Below are positions 20,141 through 30,667 of a stretch of 64,000 nt of DNA, in pieces. Position numbers and translations under genes: made by a program. The stretch comes from Symbiodinium natans (taxonomy: Eukaryota > Sar > Dinophyceae > Suessiales > Symbiodiniaceae). Numbering within the stretch: the first letter of the stretch is position 1; each line of letters opens with the position of its first letter. A model generated the notes under the pieces. That model did no database searches and had not been told where the DNA came from. It worked only from the letters and a program-made list of their open reading frames with translations. Location of the stretch: positions 517,501 to 581,500 of the forward strand of contig CAJNDS010002712.1 in the NCBI GenBank assembly GCA_905221605.1, given 5' to 3'.

Positions 20141-21493
20141 TTGCCGCACATAGTTTCATCCGTCTAAGTGTGCCAAGTGAGGTAAATTGAGCAACCATAC
20201 TTGGCCAGAGCTTAATGCCGGTTGCTCCGGCATGACGTCTTGGCGCGGAAAGAAGTTCCAAGCTATTGGCCTGGAGCTCAACATTAAGAGCCACGTGAAG
20301 GTGTAGCATGTGCACAATGACCTAAGGTTGGAAAGCAAGTTATGGCACGGAACTGCCATCCCTGCCAAGTTGCGCGTTCAAGACGTGCAGCTGGCAATGT
20401 TCTTCTGATTCGAACAATTAACTTTACAGGCTTATACTGTGCTTGCTCAAAGATACTGACGCAAGTCAAAGATTGTGAGGTGCGCGGCGAGTTGTTTGCC
20501 CGGATAACCATTTCATTTCCTAAGTTGCGGCAGAACCATAGCAAAGTGATAGTGCCAGTGCGTGGCGATGACGCAATGCATCCAGTGTCTTCCTGATTCC
20601 AGTCATGACGTAAATCACCCGAATCCCTAAACCCTAAGCCCGAAACCAACAGCGGAAAGTCGTCTCGTCATCAACCCTGCGAAGTGGATTCGCCCCAGCT
20701 GTGCAGGAGGAAAAATCCAAATGAGGAAGGAGAGATTTGATTTGGTGTTCGCCTGTTGACATGCTTTTGCGCTTTTTGGAGCGGCCGGAGTAACAGCTGT
20801 TCCAGCGGCTTGAACGTGACTGGTATGGACGGTTTAATGTGTAGACACTCCTGTACACCGACGTGCCCTTGCAGTGCGGCGCAGTCCTAGAATCAACAAG
20901 CCCCCGAATCAAACTAAGGGAAGCCCCCTAGACCCCGAAATGAACAGATGAAACCTCAACTTCCTTAAAAACCCTCAACCCCTAAACCCTTAAGCCTCAG
21001 CCCGTTGAAGGGTTTGACGGGTTTGGGTTCACTCTTCTCCACAATGGATCGTCGACAACGAGGAGCGTGCACCTGAGGTAGTCCCCGCAGTGCGACTTTC
21101 AGTCAGCTAGGTGGGTAGCAACATCTCCCTATATAAATCCCTCAACCCTTAAACCCTAAACCCTAGACAGGATGCAAAACAACCCTACACCCTTCAACCC
21201 AAAGCCCGGAACCCTCGGCGGGAGGCAAGAAACAAGAAGCAAGTAAACCGACCCCCCAAAAGGACCCCCAAATTTGCGGAACTACCCCGATAAGGGACGC
21301 TTAAACCGAAGTAGAAACCCTAAACCCTAAACCCTGAACATGCCGTCAAACTTCCCTGCAGTGCGATGTTACAATCAGCCAGGTGAGTGGCAAAGTAAGA
21401 AACCCAAAACCCAAAACCCTAAACCCTTGTGCTGGTTCACAGTGCAGTCGCGCTCAGCTGCTCGGACTCAGAGATAGCGCCGAGTAAACCCTT
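20141..21493. repeat. CCCTAAA-rich intron end with short dispersed repeats
   Basis: Clusters of CCCTAAA words near 20625, 20968-20992, 21136-21168, 21313-21335 and 21415-21426, separated by short unique pieces and copies of two dispersed repeats (21089-21115, 21353-21400, 21429-21489). No exon recognised. It looks like successive insertion of similar elements. Confidence 0.5.
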
Positions 21494-21540
21494 AAACCTA
21501 AACCCCAAACCCCAAACTCTAAACCCTAAACCCTAAACCC
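21494..21540. repeat. CCCTAAA telomere-like array
   Basis: Near-perfect CCCTAAA/CCCCAAA units ending about 20 bases before the exon at 21562. Confidence 0.8.
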
Positions 21541-21561
21541 TTATGGAGCTGCAGACTGCAG

Positions 21562-21650
21562 GATCCTCGTCAACCTCGCCGGGGAGGGCCCGGCCCAGCG
21601 ATCCACCGCGGCGGCCTTCGCAGTGAGCAGCCTGAAGAGCGAGGCATGGG
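21562..21650 (+). CDS. HEAT-repeat exon bracketed by telomere-like repeats
   Basis: Acceptor GACTGCAG at 21561. Reads ILVNLAGEGPAQRSTAAAFA then VSSLKSEAW. A GT lies at 21651 within the first TTTAGGG unit. A GC donor at 21644 instead keeps frame with the exon at 22308 (SSLKSE then NPAVLADAADTF). Confidence 0.6.
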
Positions 21651-21720
21651 GTTTAGGGTTTAGGGTTTAGGGTTTAGGGTTTAGGGTTTAGGGTTTAGGG
21701 TTTAGGGTTTAGGGTTTAGG
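21651..21720. repeat. Perfect (GTTTAGG)10 telomere-type array
   Basis: Seventy bases of uninterrupted plant/dinoflagellate-type telomere heptamer in TTTAGGG orientation, starting exactly at the end of the preceding exon. Internal, not at a chromosome end, since coding sequence continues on both sides. Confidence 0.95.
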
Positions 21721-22307
21721 GAGATTACTGAAGGGGTTTCGGACATATCGGTAGGGCTCGGACGCAAAAAGGGTTTCAGGGTTTAGCGGTCTGGGGTGTG
21801 GCATTGCTTTCATTCTATGTTTTGTTGGAGGGGCACTGCCCGGTACCGGCTGCCAGGAGTCTTACGAATACAGGAGCCTGAGCTCAACATTATCATTACA
21901 TTATAGCAAAGGCACGCAAGATAGGCAGTCTAATTCAATAGCCCTACAGTAGGCCACTCAACCTCTACAATGCACAGAGGTGCCGCCGGCATGGCTTGAT
22001 CGCATAGACAGCATCAGCCTTTAAATGTCCACCCCGTCAAGTGTTCAGGTTCTTTGGTGGGTGCCTTAGAAAGAGGACCCAGACAGGGACCACATTTGGC
22101 GGGTGTCCGACGGTTTTGGTTTTTAGGGTCCAGAAGGGGGGCTCATTGCTTAAGCGATTCTCTTGTACAAAGGCCCTTGCTCCAAACGGAACCTGGAACC
22201 TGCTTTAGTATAACTCCCACTTGGGGAAGCGACCCTGTACTGAAAGCCCCATGTGTCTTAGGGGGTTTAGGGGTTCAGTTCCTCATCTCGTCTTTCCAAT
22301 TTGGCAG

Positions 22308-22412
22308 AACCCTGCCGTGTTGGCGGATGCCGCAGACACCTTCTTGCGTTTGGGTGCAGAAGGGGACCCAGATGTGCTGGAGTCAGACGCAGGGCGGCAG
22401 TGGATGCTTAAA
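22308..22412 (+). CDS. HEAT-repeat exon
   Basis: Strong acceptor (CCAATTTGGCAG) at 22307, GT donor at 22413, 35 codons. Reads NPAVLADAADTFLRLGAEGD, then PDVLESDAGRQWMLK. Phase 0 both ends. TTTAGGG words lie upstream here, an exception to the usual bracket. Confidence 0.6.
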
Positions 22413-22784
22413 GTCAAGAGTCTTTGCAAGGCTTGCTTTGGTTTTCCGTGGGAGTTTAGTTTTCAACGAGATATCAGAGACTACACCGGGTAGCTCAGTG
22501 CACCAATGTGCTTTGTGTGCATGACCCTGGCATGAGCCTGGAGTGATGAGGTAGGTGCCACACTGTCTTCCGGCTCGACTCAGACAAAGGAGGCATCAGC
22601 TTCGGGATGTCAACTGGACATGGTGATGTGATAACGTGGAGGGGCGTGGTAGGCCATGGAAGCCTTGCAACTATGTACCCACGCCTTGAATCCCTACTGT
22701 AAAACTTTGCACTGAGAGCTGCTTGCTGTCTTATTTCCTGCTGCATGTATGGCATAATTACAATAGATGACAATGCATACCATA

Positions 22785-22794
22785 CAACATGCAC

Positions 22795-22829
<35 letters not shown>

Positions 22830-23004
22830 TGCATAAATATACATATAAGTATATATTGACATTCATATCTGTTTATACAAAAATCTACATAGACACAGAC
22901 ATGTACCCAAACACACACACACATACAAAAAAATGAATAAATACATAAATATATATATATACACATACATACATATATATATATATACATATGTATACAT
23001 ACAC
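22785..23004. repeat. AT/CATA microsatellite block
   Basis: TATATA, CATACATA and ACACACAC arrays immediately upstream of the next exon. Spurious Tyr/Ile ORFs arise on both strands. Confidence 0.9.
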
Positions 23005-23014
23005 GAAGCTGCAG

Positions 23015-23065
23015 GCGGCCCTGAAGATTCTGGTGGCCCTCTCGCCGCCGGGATCCCTTGGCGAT
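23015..23065 (+). CDS. HEAT-repeat exon
   Basis: Acceptor GAAGCTGCAG at 23014. Reads AALKILVALSPPGSLGD to a GC donor at 23066, which joins in phase to the exon at 24023 (GSLGD then AQDVRLAAIPAL). A GT at 23104 is the alternative end. TTTAGGG words follow at 23118-23138. Confidence 0.5.
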
Positions 23066-24022
23066 GCCGTGCCCCTTGGCGGGTTAGGAGGCTCGCTGAT
23101 CATGTGAGGGTTCAAGGGTTAGGGTTTAGGGTTTAGGGATGTGTAGGGTGTGCTGCATCCAATGCATGCACTTGACGTATGCTGCGCGTAACATGGGGTA
23201 ACATTGTTGCGGGCTGCTGTTGCAGATTGATGTCGCCTTGCAGTCCGGATGACATAGTGGCTTCGCGAGAGTCCTGCGTCGCTGCAGTTGGTTGTTAGTT
23301 GAGGAATTGGGTGTCGCTTGAGGTACCTGCGTAAACCGAAGGCCCAACACCCCGCCTCCAATGTGAGGTCCGTTGAAGGGGGAGAGCAGGGAGGCATTCG
23401 ACTGAGGCCGCCTGAGCAGAGATGGTGTTCGGTGTTTGGTTTGTTTGGGGGGGGGAGGATCTGCAGAGGAAAGTAGCTATTGAATGGCTTATCTTGGGAT
23501 TTTGCGACATGCTTGGAAAGAACATCTCCGAGATGTTCAGACCTGTCACAGTGCAGCAGCACCATAGAGGTTTGAGCTTTGTATCTTTGCAACTGTGCAG
23601 TCTGCCTGACTGCAAATTTGTGCGAGCAAACGTTGCTTATGACCACAGGGAATTCTTGGCATCCCCTCGCTGGGGTGTGAGGCTGCTCGGCAAGTGGCGA
23701 AGGCCTTCTGTAAACCCCTAAACTTCCGACACGCGCCTGGCATGTCGTGTGCCTGTTGGCTTTTCAGAAGTTTCAGCAGGCAGAGAGTGGCGAGGTGTCT
23801 CTACGACAAGGCCAGGCGTTCTTGTCAGTTGATGGTAGTTTCGGGTAGATTGAGTACAGGGGACTTACAGGGAACTTTTTCTCTGGTCTTAGCGGCCCAG
23901 GGCTACGTAGCCAGGCAGGATACATCGTTAGGGAGTGGGGCGGGCAGATGAGATTACCATGATGTGGGGAGCTTTCCAGACTGAGATCCTTAACCCGGAG
24001 ATCCTTAACCCTGCATGGTCAG

Positions 24023-24091
24023 GCGCAGGACGTGCGCCTGGCAGCGATTCCTGCGCTAGCTCGGCTCCTGCGCGAGGCAGACCAGGCAACG
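24023..24091 (+). CDS. HEAT-repeat exon
   Basis: Acceptor TGGTCAG at 24022, donor GTGTCG at 24092, 23 codons. Reads AQDVRLAAIPALARLLREAD then QAT, one of the clearest HEAT helices in the window (DVRxAAIxALxxLL). Confidence 0.65.
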
Positions 24092-24433
24092 GTGTCGCAG
24101 GCAGGACGGGGAATCCTGAGATGATGGCAAGTTGTAGAGCTGACCTCGGCCCGGCTCGGGTGTTCGGTGGCTTGTTAGGGGGGATTTGGGATTCTGCACG
24201 GTCCTCAATGGCGCCCATAAGGGGGGCCCTCCCTCGACGGGTTGTTTTGCCCACCAGGGCCGAGAGGCGATGTCTTGTGACTATAGGTCTTGCTCTTTTT
24301 GTGGGCTTCAAGGGCTTGAGGGTTGGGTTTTAGGAGTTTAGGGTGCGGGGTTTAGGGCCTTTAGGGATTGGGGCCTGTAGAGGGTTTAGGGTTCTTAAGG
24401 GGCTCTAAGCTCCAAGCAAAGAGCCTCGTGCAG

Positions 24434-24493
24434 GTGATCTTGAAGCTTCCCTCCCTGCCCAGCGAAGTTCGCCGGGACTGCCTGGAAGCTTTG
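24434..24493 (+). CDS. HEAT-repeat exon
   Basis: Acceptor CTCGTGCAG at 24433. Reads VILKLPSLPSEVRRDCLEAL. A GC donor at 24494 keeps phase 0 with the next exon. GT alternatives further on break phase. TTTAGGG words precede it, so the bracket rule fails here. Confidence 0.55.
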
Positions 24494-25576
24494 GCTCCTC
24501 GACTGCTGTGGTTTGGGTAGTCGATACACCCAGGAGGCGAGGATGGAGGCACAGATTTCGCTCAAGGCCCTTCACTTTGCAATCATAAACCGCCCGACAT
24601 AGACCTTCATATGGTACCTGTCTGGGGTTTTGGATGTTATCACAACTCTTTGCAACCAATACAGGGGCCCAAACTGCCCAAAGCATGTCCAAAATTATCC
24701 TTTATTACGCGGTCCACCAAGCCCCGCCATTCCCCCCTCCCCCACAGACATTCGAAGCTCCCGATATCGCAACACCCCACAAATCAGAGGCTCTCATCTG
24801 GTTCGCGAGGATCAGCCCGTCTGCAGTCGAGGAGGCAGGATGACTTCGGCTTTGGCTTCCCGTTCTCGTGCGTCGTTTCAGGGCTTGAGTAGTACCCTCG
24901 TACTGAAGCGCATGCTCGAGGAACCTGCAAGGCCCCCCAAACCCAAACCCAAACCACAGGCCTCGGCTGTTGCTTTCTGCCTCGAAGATCAGAGCTTGGA
25001 GGCGGGTGCTTGGGAGATTTCGCCGGGGCTTCGGGCAGGGGTTTGGGGCGTTTAGGGCTTAGGGTTAAGGGCACTGGCAGTCACCAAGTCCCAGTTGCAA
25101 AAAGGGGGTAAGGCTGGCCTTGGAATCTCGACACCTGATCCGCTAAACCCTAAACTGCCTATTTCCCTACATTTCCCGAAGTCCCGCAGATCTGCTTTGC
25201 AACCCCAACTCTGCACTTCGCTTGTCACACCCCGCCCTGACCAGCGGCTCGCCATAATCCCTGTACCTCCACTTGCATTGGGTCCAAAAGGTGCGGCGGT
25301 TGGCGATCACTCTTCTTCGGGCGAGCCAGGCACGTGGCCACCAGGCACAGCAAAATCGCTTGCGCGTAGTTCGAGACAGAGAATGAAGGTAAGTTGAGCT
25401 ACTACTCCCAAGCCATTCAAGTCGTCAACCACCCGTTGGCCCGTTAGTGGGTCTCCCGCCTGCAAGAGTTGGGTAGGATGCCGTCGTCGCCGTCGCATCG
25501 CGCCTCAGGCCCTGGCATGGGTTCGCAAGAAGTTTGAACAGGATGGCTGGTTGACCAGAGTGTTGGATGGCGTAGG

Positions 25577-25678
25577 TTCCCTCTCTCCCTCTCTCCCTCT
25601 CTCCCTCTCTCCCTCTCTCCCTCTCTCCCTCTCTCCCTCTCTCCCTCTCTCCCTCTCTCCCTCTCTCCCTCTCTCCCC
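25577..25678. repeat. (CTCTCCCT)n microsatellite
   Basis: About twelve uninterrupted copies of an 8-base pyrimidine unit, 130 bases upstream of a HEAT exon. Generates false Arg/Glu and Ser/Leu/Pro ORFs. Confidence 0.97.
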
Positions 25679-25810
25679 CGCTCCCTGTCTCTGTTTCTCC
25701 GTCCTTCCCCCGTTCCCTCCCCATGAGAATCAAAGCAATTCGCATGACGAAGCTGCATCCGTCCGAGCCCGAAGACCCTCTGCGCCGGTACATGCCAGAG
25801 GCACCAGCAG

Positions 25811-25871
25811 CCCGAGGTGCGTGCTGCCGCTGCGGCTTGCCTGCACGGCGAATGGCTTCTGAAAGGCTTCA
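25811..25871 (+). CDS. HEAT-repeat exon
   Basis: Acceptor GCACCAGCAG at 25810, donor GTAGGG at 25872. Reads PEVRAAAAACLHGEWLLKGF. One spare base at the 3' end fits the two spare bases at the start of the next exon. Confidence 0.6.
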
Positions 25872-26495
25872 GTAGGGTTTCCCAAAAGTAAGGCGTTTAC
25901 GGGAACCTTATACTACAACATTTCCATGTAAGGCAAGAATCTGGGGGGGATGTTGGGGACTTCCGACGTTTGGGCTTTGCTAGGGTCACGGAAGATCCTG
26001 GCCGCGAAGTCGGAAAGGCCGATTCGGCAAAGTTGCCTGTATCAAAAAGCAATAGAGTAACAGTGGGTGCAGAGTCTTCGCTCCGTAAGCCGCGACCAGC
26101 ACGAACCAAGGCCGAAACTGAAACCTTGAGCGTGCGAAGTGGCAGTTTTCATGTGACGTCTGCTAAACGTCGCCGAGATCCAGCTTGCAGACCTCGGCGC
26201 ACCCCATCAAAACATCTCAAAATACCCAGCAAGCGCAGACAAGAGAGCAACCTAAGGCACCCTTATGGAGCCTGTAAGCCCTGTAAGTTGCGAAGCTCAC
26301 CAACCTACAAGACAGCACGACAAGAAGGCCCGGAAAGAATCAAGTCTTCAGAATCGCTGAACGTAAAGGGGGGTAGATTTACGAGTTGCAGGCCACTCTC
26401 ATATTGCCCCGGACCTACAAGGAATATACTTTGACAGAAGCCTCAAATTTTGAAGGGCTTATAGTCTAGATCAGCCCCCGAAAATAAAAATCCAG

Positions 26496-26608
26496 TAAGC
26501 CTCGAAGAATCAGCACAAGCCCAGGTCGAAGGCTTGGCTGCCTTCGCCAAAGCGGACAGTGCCCTGGGCTATGACCGCGGAGCCGTGGCGGCCGCAGCAG
26601 CGCACCTG
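26496..26608 (+). CDS. HEAT-repeat exon with probable GA donor
   Basis: Acceptor AAATCCAG at 26495. Reads SLEESAQAQVEGLAAFAKAD, then SALGYDRGAVAAAAAHL. A GA donor at 26609 gives phase 0, matching the following exon; the GT at 26623 does not. A run of G (26612-26622) follows immediately. Confidence 0.55.
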
Positions 26609-26710
26609 GAGAGGGGGGGGGGGTGGGCGGGGTGCTGGAAGTCGCAAGTTTGTGTGTTTGCGGGGTTGGGCACCCAGCAGGGTTCAACCATGGATTTGTG
26701 TAAGTGCCAG

Positions 26711-26773
26711 GACTCAGACCGATGGGAAGTGCGGAAGTCGGCGGTGAAGGCAATGGGCAGACAAACGACTACA
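26711..26773 (+). CDS. HEAT-repeat exon
   Basis: Acceptor AAGTGCCAG at 26710, donor GTAAGC at 26774, 21 codons: DSDRWEVRKSAVKAMGRQTT then T. Canonical D-x-x-x-x-V-R-x-x-A-V HEAT signature. Confidence 0.65.
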
Positions 26774-26808
26774 GTAAGCAAGGTCACAGGCTTGGGTTGT
26801 CTTTCCAG

Positions 26809-26898
26809 GTTTCAGTGCGAGCTGTAGCTAAGAAAGCACGAGGCAAGGCAGAAGAGGCGCCACTGCAACCCGAGTCTGGGCAGGTTAAGAAGCCTTAG
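26809..26898 (+). CDS. C-terminal exon of the HEAT-repeat gene
   Basis: Acceptor TGTCTTTCCAG at 26808. In phase with the previous exon it reads VSVRAVAKKARGKAEEAPLQ then PESGQVKKP and stops at TAG 26896-26898. The last helix plus a Lys-rich tail look like a natural C-terminus. The intron before it would be only 35 bases. Confidence 0.55.
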   Translation, partial: VSVRAVAKKARGKAEEAPLQPESGQVKKP

Positions 26899-26904
26899 AT
26901 CCCC

Positions 26905-27141
26905 TTGCGCCCCTCTGAGGCCATCCTGGCCCTGGTCCCAGTAAAGATCCACGCCTTCCTCCCAAGCCTCGTCTCGGTGGTGGCTGTGCAAAGCGACCAA
27001 GTATGGGCCCAGCACAGCGATGTGATCAACTCAATGGTGTGGCAGTGCTGCTCTCCACAGGATGAGCCTTCGAGGAGGATACCTCGTCTCGTGCAATACT
27101 TTGCGGAGTGCTTCTACAAGAAAAGCCTGAGTGGCAAGTAG
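26905..27141 (+). CDS. Candidate exon/short ORF, unknown protein
   Basis: Open frame beginning within an acceptor-like region just after the HEAT stop. Reads PSEAILALVPVKIHAFLPSL and ends DEPSRRIPRLVQYFAECFYK then KSLSGK-stop. The end may be a separate exon after CTCCACAG (27060). No family recognised. Confidence 0.35.
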   Translation: MRPSEAILALVPVKIHAFLPSLVSVVAVQSDQVWAQHSDVINSMVWQCCSPQDEPSRRIPRLVQYFAECFYKKSLSGK

Positions 27142-28173
27142 CTTGCTGCGGAAGACCCGTCGGCGGCTGAATGCCACTCAGCTGGAACCAGCTTGTACAT
27201 AGATTTCACCCCGGTCAGTGTCATAAAGTGACACTGCCTCAAGGGAAGCCCCCCCCTCTCCCCCCGCCCGCAGAACCCGCGAGCCCTGCTCACGGTAGTA
27301 GGTGATAGGTGATGCAACCTGCAAAAGGGCGCAAACCGGCAGCCTCTTGCCAACATGCTACTCGAAGCGCCTTGAGTAGAAGTGCTTCGTGAGGGGTTAC
27401 CCGGCATGGTTTTTGCGATTTGAGCAGGGGGGCCATCAGGGCATCCTTGCCCAACTTCACTATGCCATGATCTCTGAACCTGAAAGCCGCCCCAACCAAT
27501 CCTGACGCGTGGAAGGCAACATGGACATGCCGATTGGTGGACGGCAAGGCAAGAATCCCAACAGACGGGTCCGGGGTGGCTATGCGAGCATGAACCTCGG
27601 ACGTAGCTTAGGTCCAGTTCCCATGCTGGCAAGGTTGAGGCGGTTGCTAGACTAGCCGCAGCATAGGGCCCATGGGCCTTGCTTGCACATACTCAGAATG
27701 CTCGGCACAGTTTGCAAGGCTTGATCCTTGAAACCGCCCGAACAGTCAATTGGAGATGAGGGTGCGAAGAGAAACCATTCGGGATGTTTCGAAGTACGCG
27801 AGCGGCCTAGACACGGGACGTCCAAGTGATTGAATCCTCAGCTATCTTACAAGCTGTTGATTGCGATGGTAGCCAACGGATCCGTCAGCACGCAAAAGAG
27901 GGAGGGAGAGACGGCGAGAGATGATGTTTCTGCTCGCCCCCTGTCCATTCCCACGATTCTTGAGTGGGCGCAAGCAATCTGAACTACTAGTAGATACGCT
28001 CGGATTGAGCATGCTTGTCCTCGCACGTGCGCTTGTGGCCTACGGTTATAACAGTTCGTCATGAAATCCCGGAGAAGGTAGCAATGATAGTCCTTGACGC
28101 TTCTGAGACGTTTAGGACTGTACTGTGGGGATGTCGAAGGCTGTTTGGGTTCGTCTGGATGTTCGTGGTGCAG
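27142..28173. other. No gene recognised
   Basis: Contains a C-rich tract at about 27250-27270 and minus-strand ORFs at 27114-27632 and 27847-28329 that lack any protein-like pattern. Probably intron or intergenic. Confidence 0.4.
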
Positions 28174-28338
28174 GTCTCTTCTCGGCGCTAGCCACATCAT
28201 TCCAGGAGCCGGCCGCAGAACCTCGCAGCACGATTCATGGGAACTTGCCATTGAAGGCAATTCCCAACCACAAGCCCCATAACTACACCTTGAACCACAA
28301 GACCTGGCTTGCAGCCATCTCGGAATCACAGCGTCTTA
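28174..28338 (+). CDS. Candidate exon, unknown protein
   Basis: Acceptor GGTGCAG at 28173. Reads LFSALATSFQEPAAEPRSTI, then HGNLPLKAIPNHKPHNYTLN, then HKTWLAAISESQRLTEGRP. Codon bias is good, but there is no recognised domain. The 3' end is uncertain. Confidence 0.4.
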
Positions 28339-28710
28339 CCGAGGGACGGCCTATGTGTTTCTTTAGGGGTCCTGGCGTCTGTCGCCTTTTGCAGGTGCCC
28401 TTGAGCCTCTGGATGTTGCAGAACCCCAAGAGCCCAATTGCTACCGGAGCCCTGTAAGTAAGCCTTAAACCCCCAAATGCTCGACATAACCTCTAGGCTA
28501 AACCAAAACATGCCGTGGGAACCTCAAAGGTCGCACAGTGGATCTTCAGGTGCGCTTTGCACGAAGACCAGTGCTTTTCAAGCCTCCGATGTGGTTTAGT
28601 TCATCCCCGAACTGTATGGCTCAGACGGAGGTGCGTTATCGCCATCCCATGCCTTGTGACATTTTTGTGTTTTGGGCCCTGTTTTCTTATCTGTGTGGCT
28701 GTCTGTGCAG

Positions 28711-28812
28711 CAAATCCGCCAAGGGAAAGGCAGTGCCCCCGATGCCACCGCAGCCGGTGGGGGACAACCTGCCCCTGGACATCCACGTTGCCTGGCCCAA
28801 ATCAGGATGCTC
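28711..28812 (+). CDS. Candidate exon, unknown protein
   Basis: Very good acceptor (GTGGCTGTCTGTGCAG) at 28710. Best frame reads KSAKGKAVPPMPPQPVGDNL then PLDIHVAWPKSG. The 3' limit is not resolved. Confidence 0.4.
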
Positions 28813-29609
28813 TTTTCGGATACCGATACTACGTGCCCTTGTGTATTATGTTGGCTGGCAAGTAGGGTAAAGGATCATAGCTGGAGAACTGCCCGTGTTG
28901 TTTCCTTTGCTGTGGCAAGGTGTGCTGTTTTTGTGTATCGTTTTTTGGGGGGAGCGAGAAGCTGGCGTTCAGGGCTCCAGGGTTTGGGTTTCAGGCTGAA
29001 GATGAAGAGGCAATTCTGGTTCACACCACGCCTGCATGCAGAGGGCCTTCTCGAACAGTCTGCATCCTCAAGTCGAGCTCAAACTACAAAATGCGAACCC
29101 TCACACCTTGAGTCGAAAATCCTAGCCTTTGATGGTCCTGCAATCGTCTACCGAGCGTAGCCACGTCTGGACGCCAGTGCCCAGGTCATCATCAAAAAGG
29201 CTGGGTGGCTTTTCGGGCGCTCCGACGCTGTGACGGTGGTTTTGGGTGCGCATTGTGTGGGTGTTTAGGCTCTCCCCCAGATTGCTACGGCTAACAAAAG
29301 GCCTTTGCCGCAAGGCTCGACTTCGGAAAAACAGACTCAGAGACGCCGAGAAACTCATACAGGAGAGAGGCACTTCAGACGCTAAAGAAGTAGCATGAGC
29401 CCCCGCGAAAAGAGGCATATTGCTTGCGGATGCTTGCAGCACCCATTTGGTCACAAAGTGGCTGCAGACAATCGAGCAGCAGCAATAATTCAAAGTCAGC
29501 CTGCAGGACATTGGCGCGTTTATGCTGCCTGCCCACTGGCCTAAGAGCAGCAGTAGAGCCACGAAACCCTGCAGACCTAAGCTTAAACAAACGGGCCTTA
29601 TCACCCATC

Positions 29610-29668
29610 ACCCAATCCTAAACCTAAGCCCTAAACAGCCTAAAGGCCTAAACCCTAAACCCTAAGTC
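29610..29668. repeat. CCCTAAA telomere-like cluster
   Basis: CCTAAACC and CCCTAAACCC words about 60 bases upstream of the exon at 29727. Confidence 0.65.
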
Positions 29669-29726
29669 TTCGGAGATGGTGCTGCAGAAGCCCTAAGACG
29701 CATTTTTTTGGTAAACGTCTCGCAAG

Positions 29727-29803
29727 GCCGCGGGCCCCATCGGCGGGATCCAGGTGACCAAGCCCACCGCAGAAGGAGGTTGGCCCACAGGGGCTAGTGC
29801 AGG
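29727..29803 (+). CDS. Candidate exon bracketed by telomere-like repeats
   Basis: Acceptor TCTCGCAAG at 29726, donor GTTTAGGG at 29804. Reads AAGPIGGIQVTKPTAEGGWP then TGASAG. TTTAGGG words run to about 29880. No family recognised. Confidence 0.45.
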
Positions 29804-30214
29804 GTTTAGGGTTTAAAGTTCAGGGTTGAAGGTTTCGGGTTTAGGGGCTTTGTAGGGTTTAGGGGGCTTTTAGGGTTAGGGGTGATGACAGGATGGTGTG
29901 CTGAAAAGAAATCCCCAAATTGCGCGCGCCACACGCCTTGTGGCAGACCTGCAGCCCTAGAACAGATCATGAAGGGCTTCAATTGTTAGTAGCGGAAAGA
30001 TATGCGCCACAGCCCCAACAGCATGCCTTAGAGACCCCTAAGCCCTCAACCCGAATCCTAAACGCTAAATTCTAAATCCTACACCCTATAGACCCTAAAC
30101 CCTGAACCCTCAACCCAGAGGGGGTCTGCTAGGCGGGTGGCAAAACCCCCCCCCCCCCCCCCACCTTGGACACTTGACAGACTGTCAGACGCTGTTGAGG
30201 CTTGAATCCTGCAG

Positions 30215-30262
30215 GCTCGCCGGAGGCCGTGGCAGCCAAGGCCAGGAACTTGTGTGGGCTTG
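30215..30262 (+). CDS. Candidate micro-exon, HEAT-like helix
   Basis: Acceptor TCCTGCAG at 30214, donor GTAGTC at 30263. Reads SPEAVAAKARNLCGL. Only 48 bases, helical, Ala-rich. Confidence 0.45.
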
Positions 30263-30566
30263 GTAGTCTAAGTTATATGAGCTATTCCTTAAACCGCTAC
30301 GCAGCCAGACTTCTCTGCGTTGCGACTCAGGTCAGGACAATGCAGGTGTGGGCTGGCATGGGGTCATGCTGATCATGCTCAGGGGCTTCTCAGCTCGGGC
30401 TTTTGCATGCCTCCTTGCGAGATTGCTCAAAAACCCTAACCCCCTGCCGCCCTGCCCTCCTGGAACCTGAAGCAACACCTCAATTAGGTAGCCTTCCTTG
30501 AAACCTCACCTATAGCATGTCCGAGGTCAGAGCGAAGCTCTTGTAAAACCCCGTGAAGCTGCAGAA

Positions 30567-30667
30567 CCTCCCCCCCCCCCCCAAGCAGAAGGCAGCAGCG
30601 CCGCCCCCTGCGCCAAAGACAGCCGCAGCTTCCATGGCCGCACCCATGGCGATGTTGAGGCGGCGCA
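30567..30667 (+). CDS. Ala/Pro-rich exon with poly-C acceptor tract
   Basis: A run of about 14 C (about 30569-30582) leads into AAGCAG at 30588. The exon proper, 30589-30667, reads KAAAPPPAPKTAAASMAAPM then AMLRR and ends at a GT. The minus-strand ORF here (Gly-rich) is a shadow. Confidence 0.5.

Noticed and set aside
21651-21720. Chromosome end (true telomere)
   Set aside because: The perfect TTTAGGG array is internal: in-frame HEAT exons lie on both sides and it is one of many similar intronic arrays.
25425-25793. Arg/Glu/Gly-rich minus-strand ORFs
   Set aside because: Translations of the CTCTCCCT repeat.
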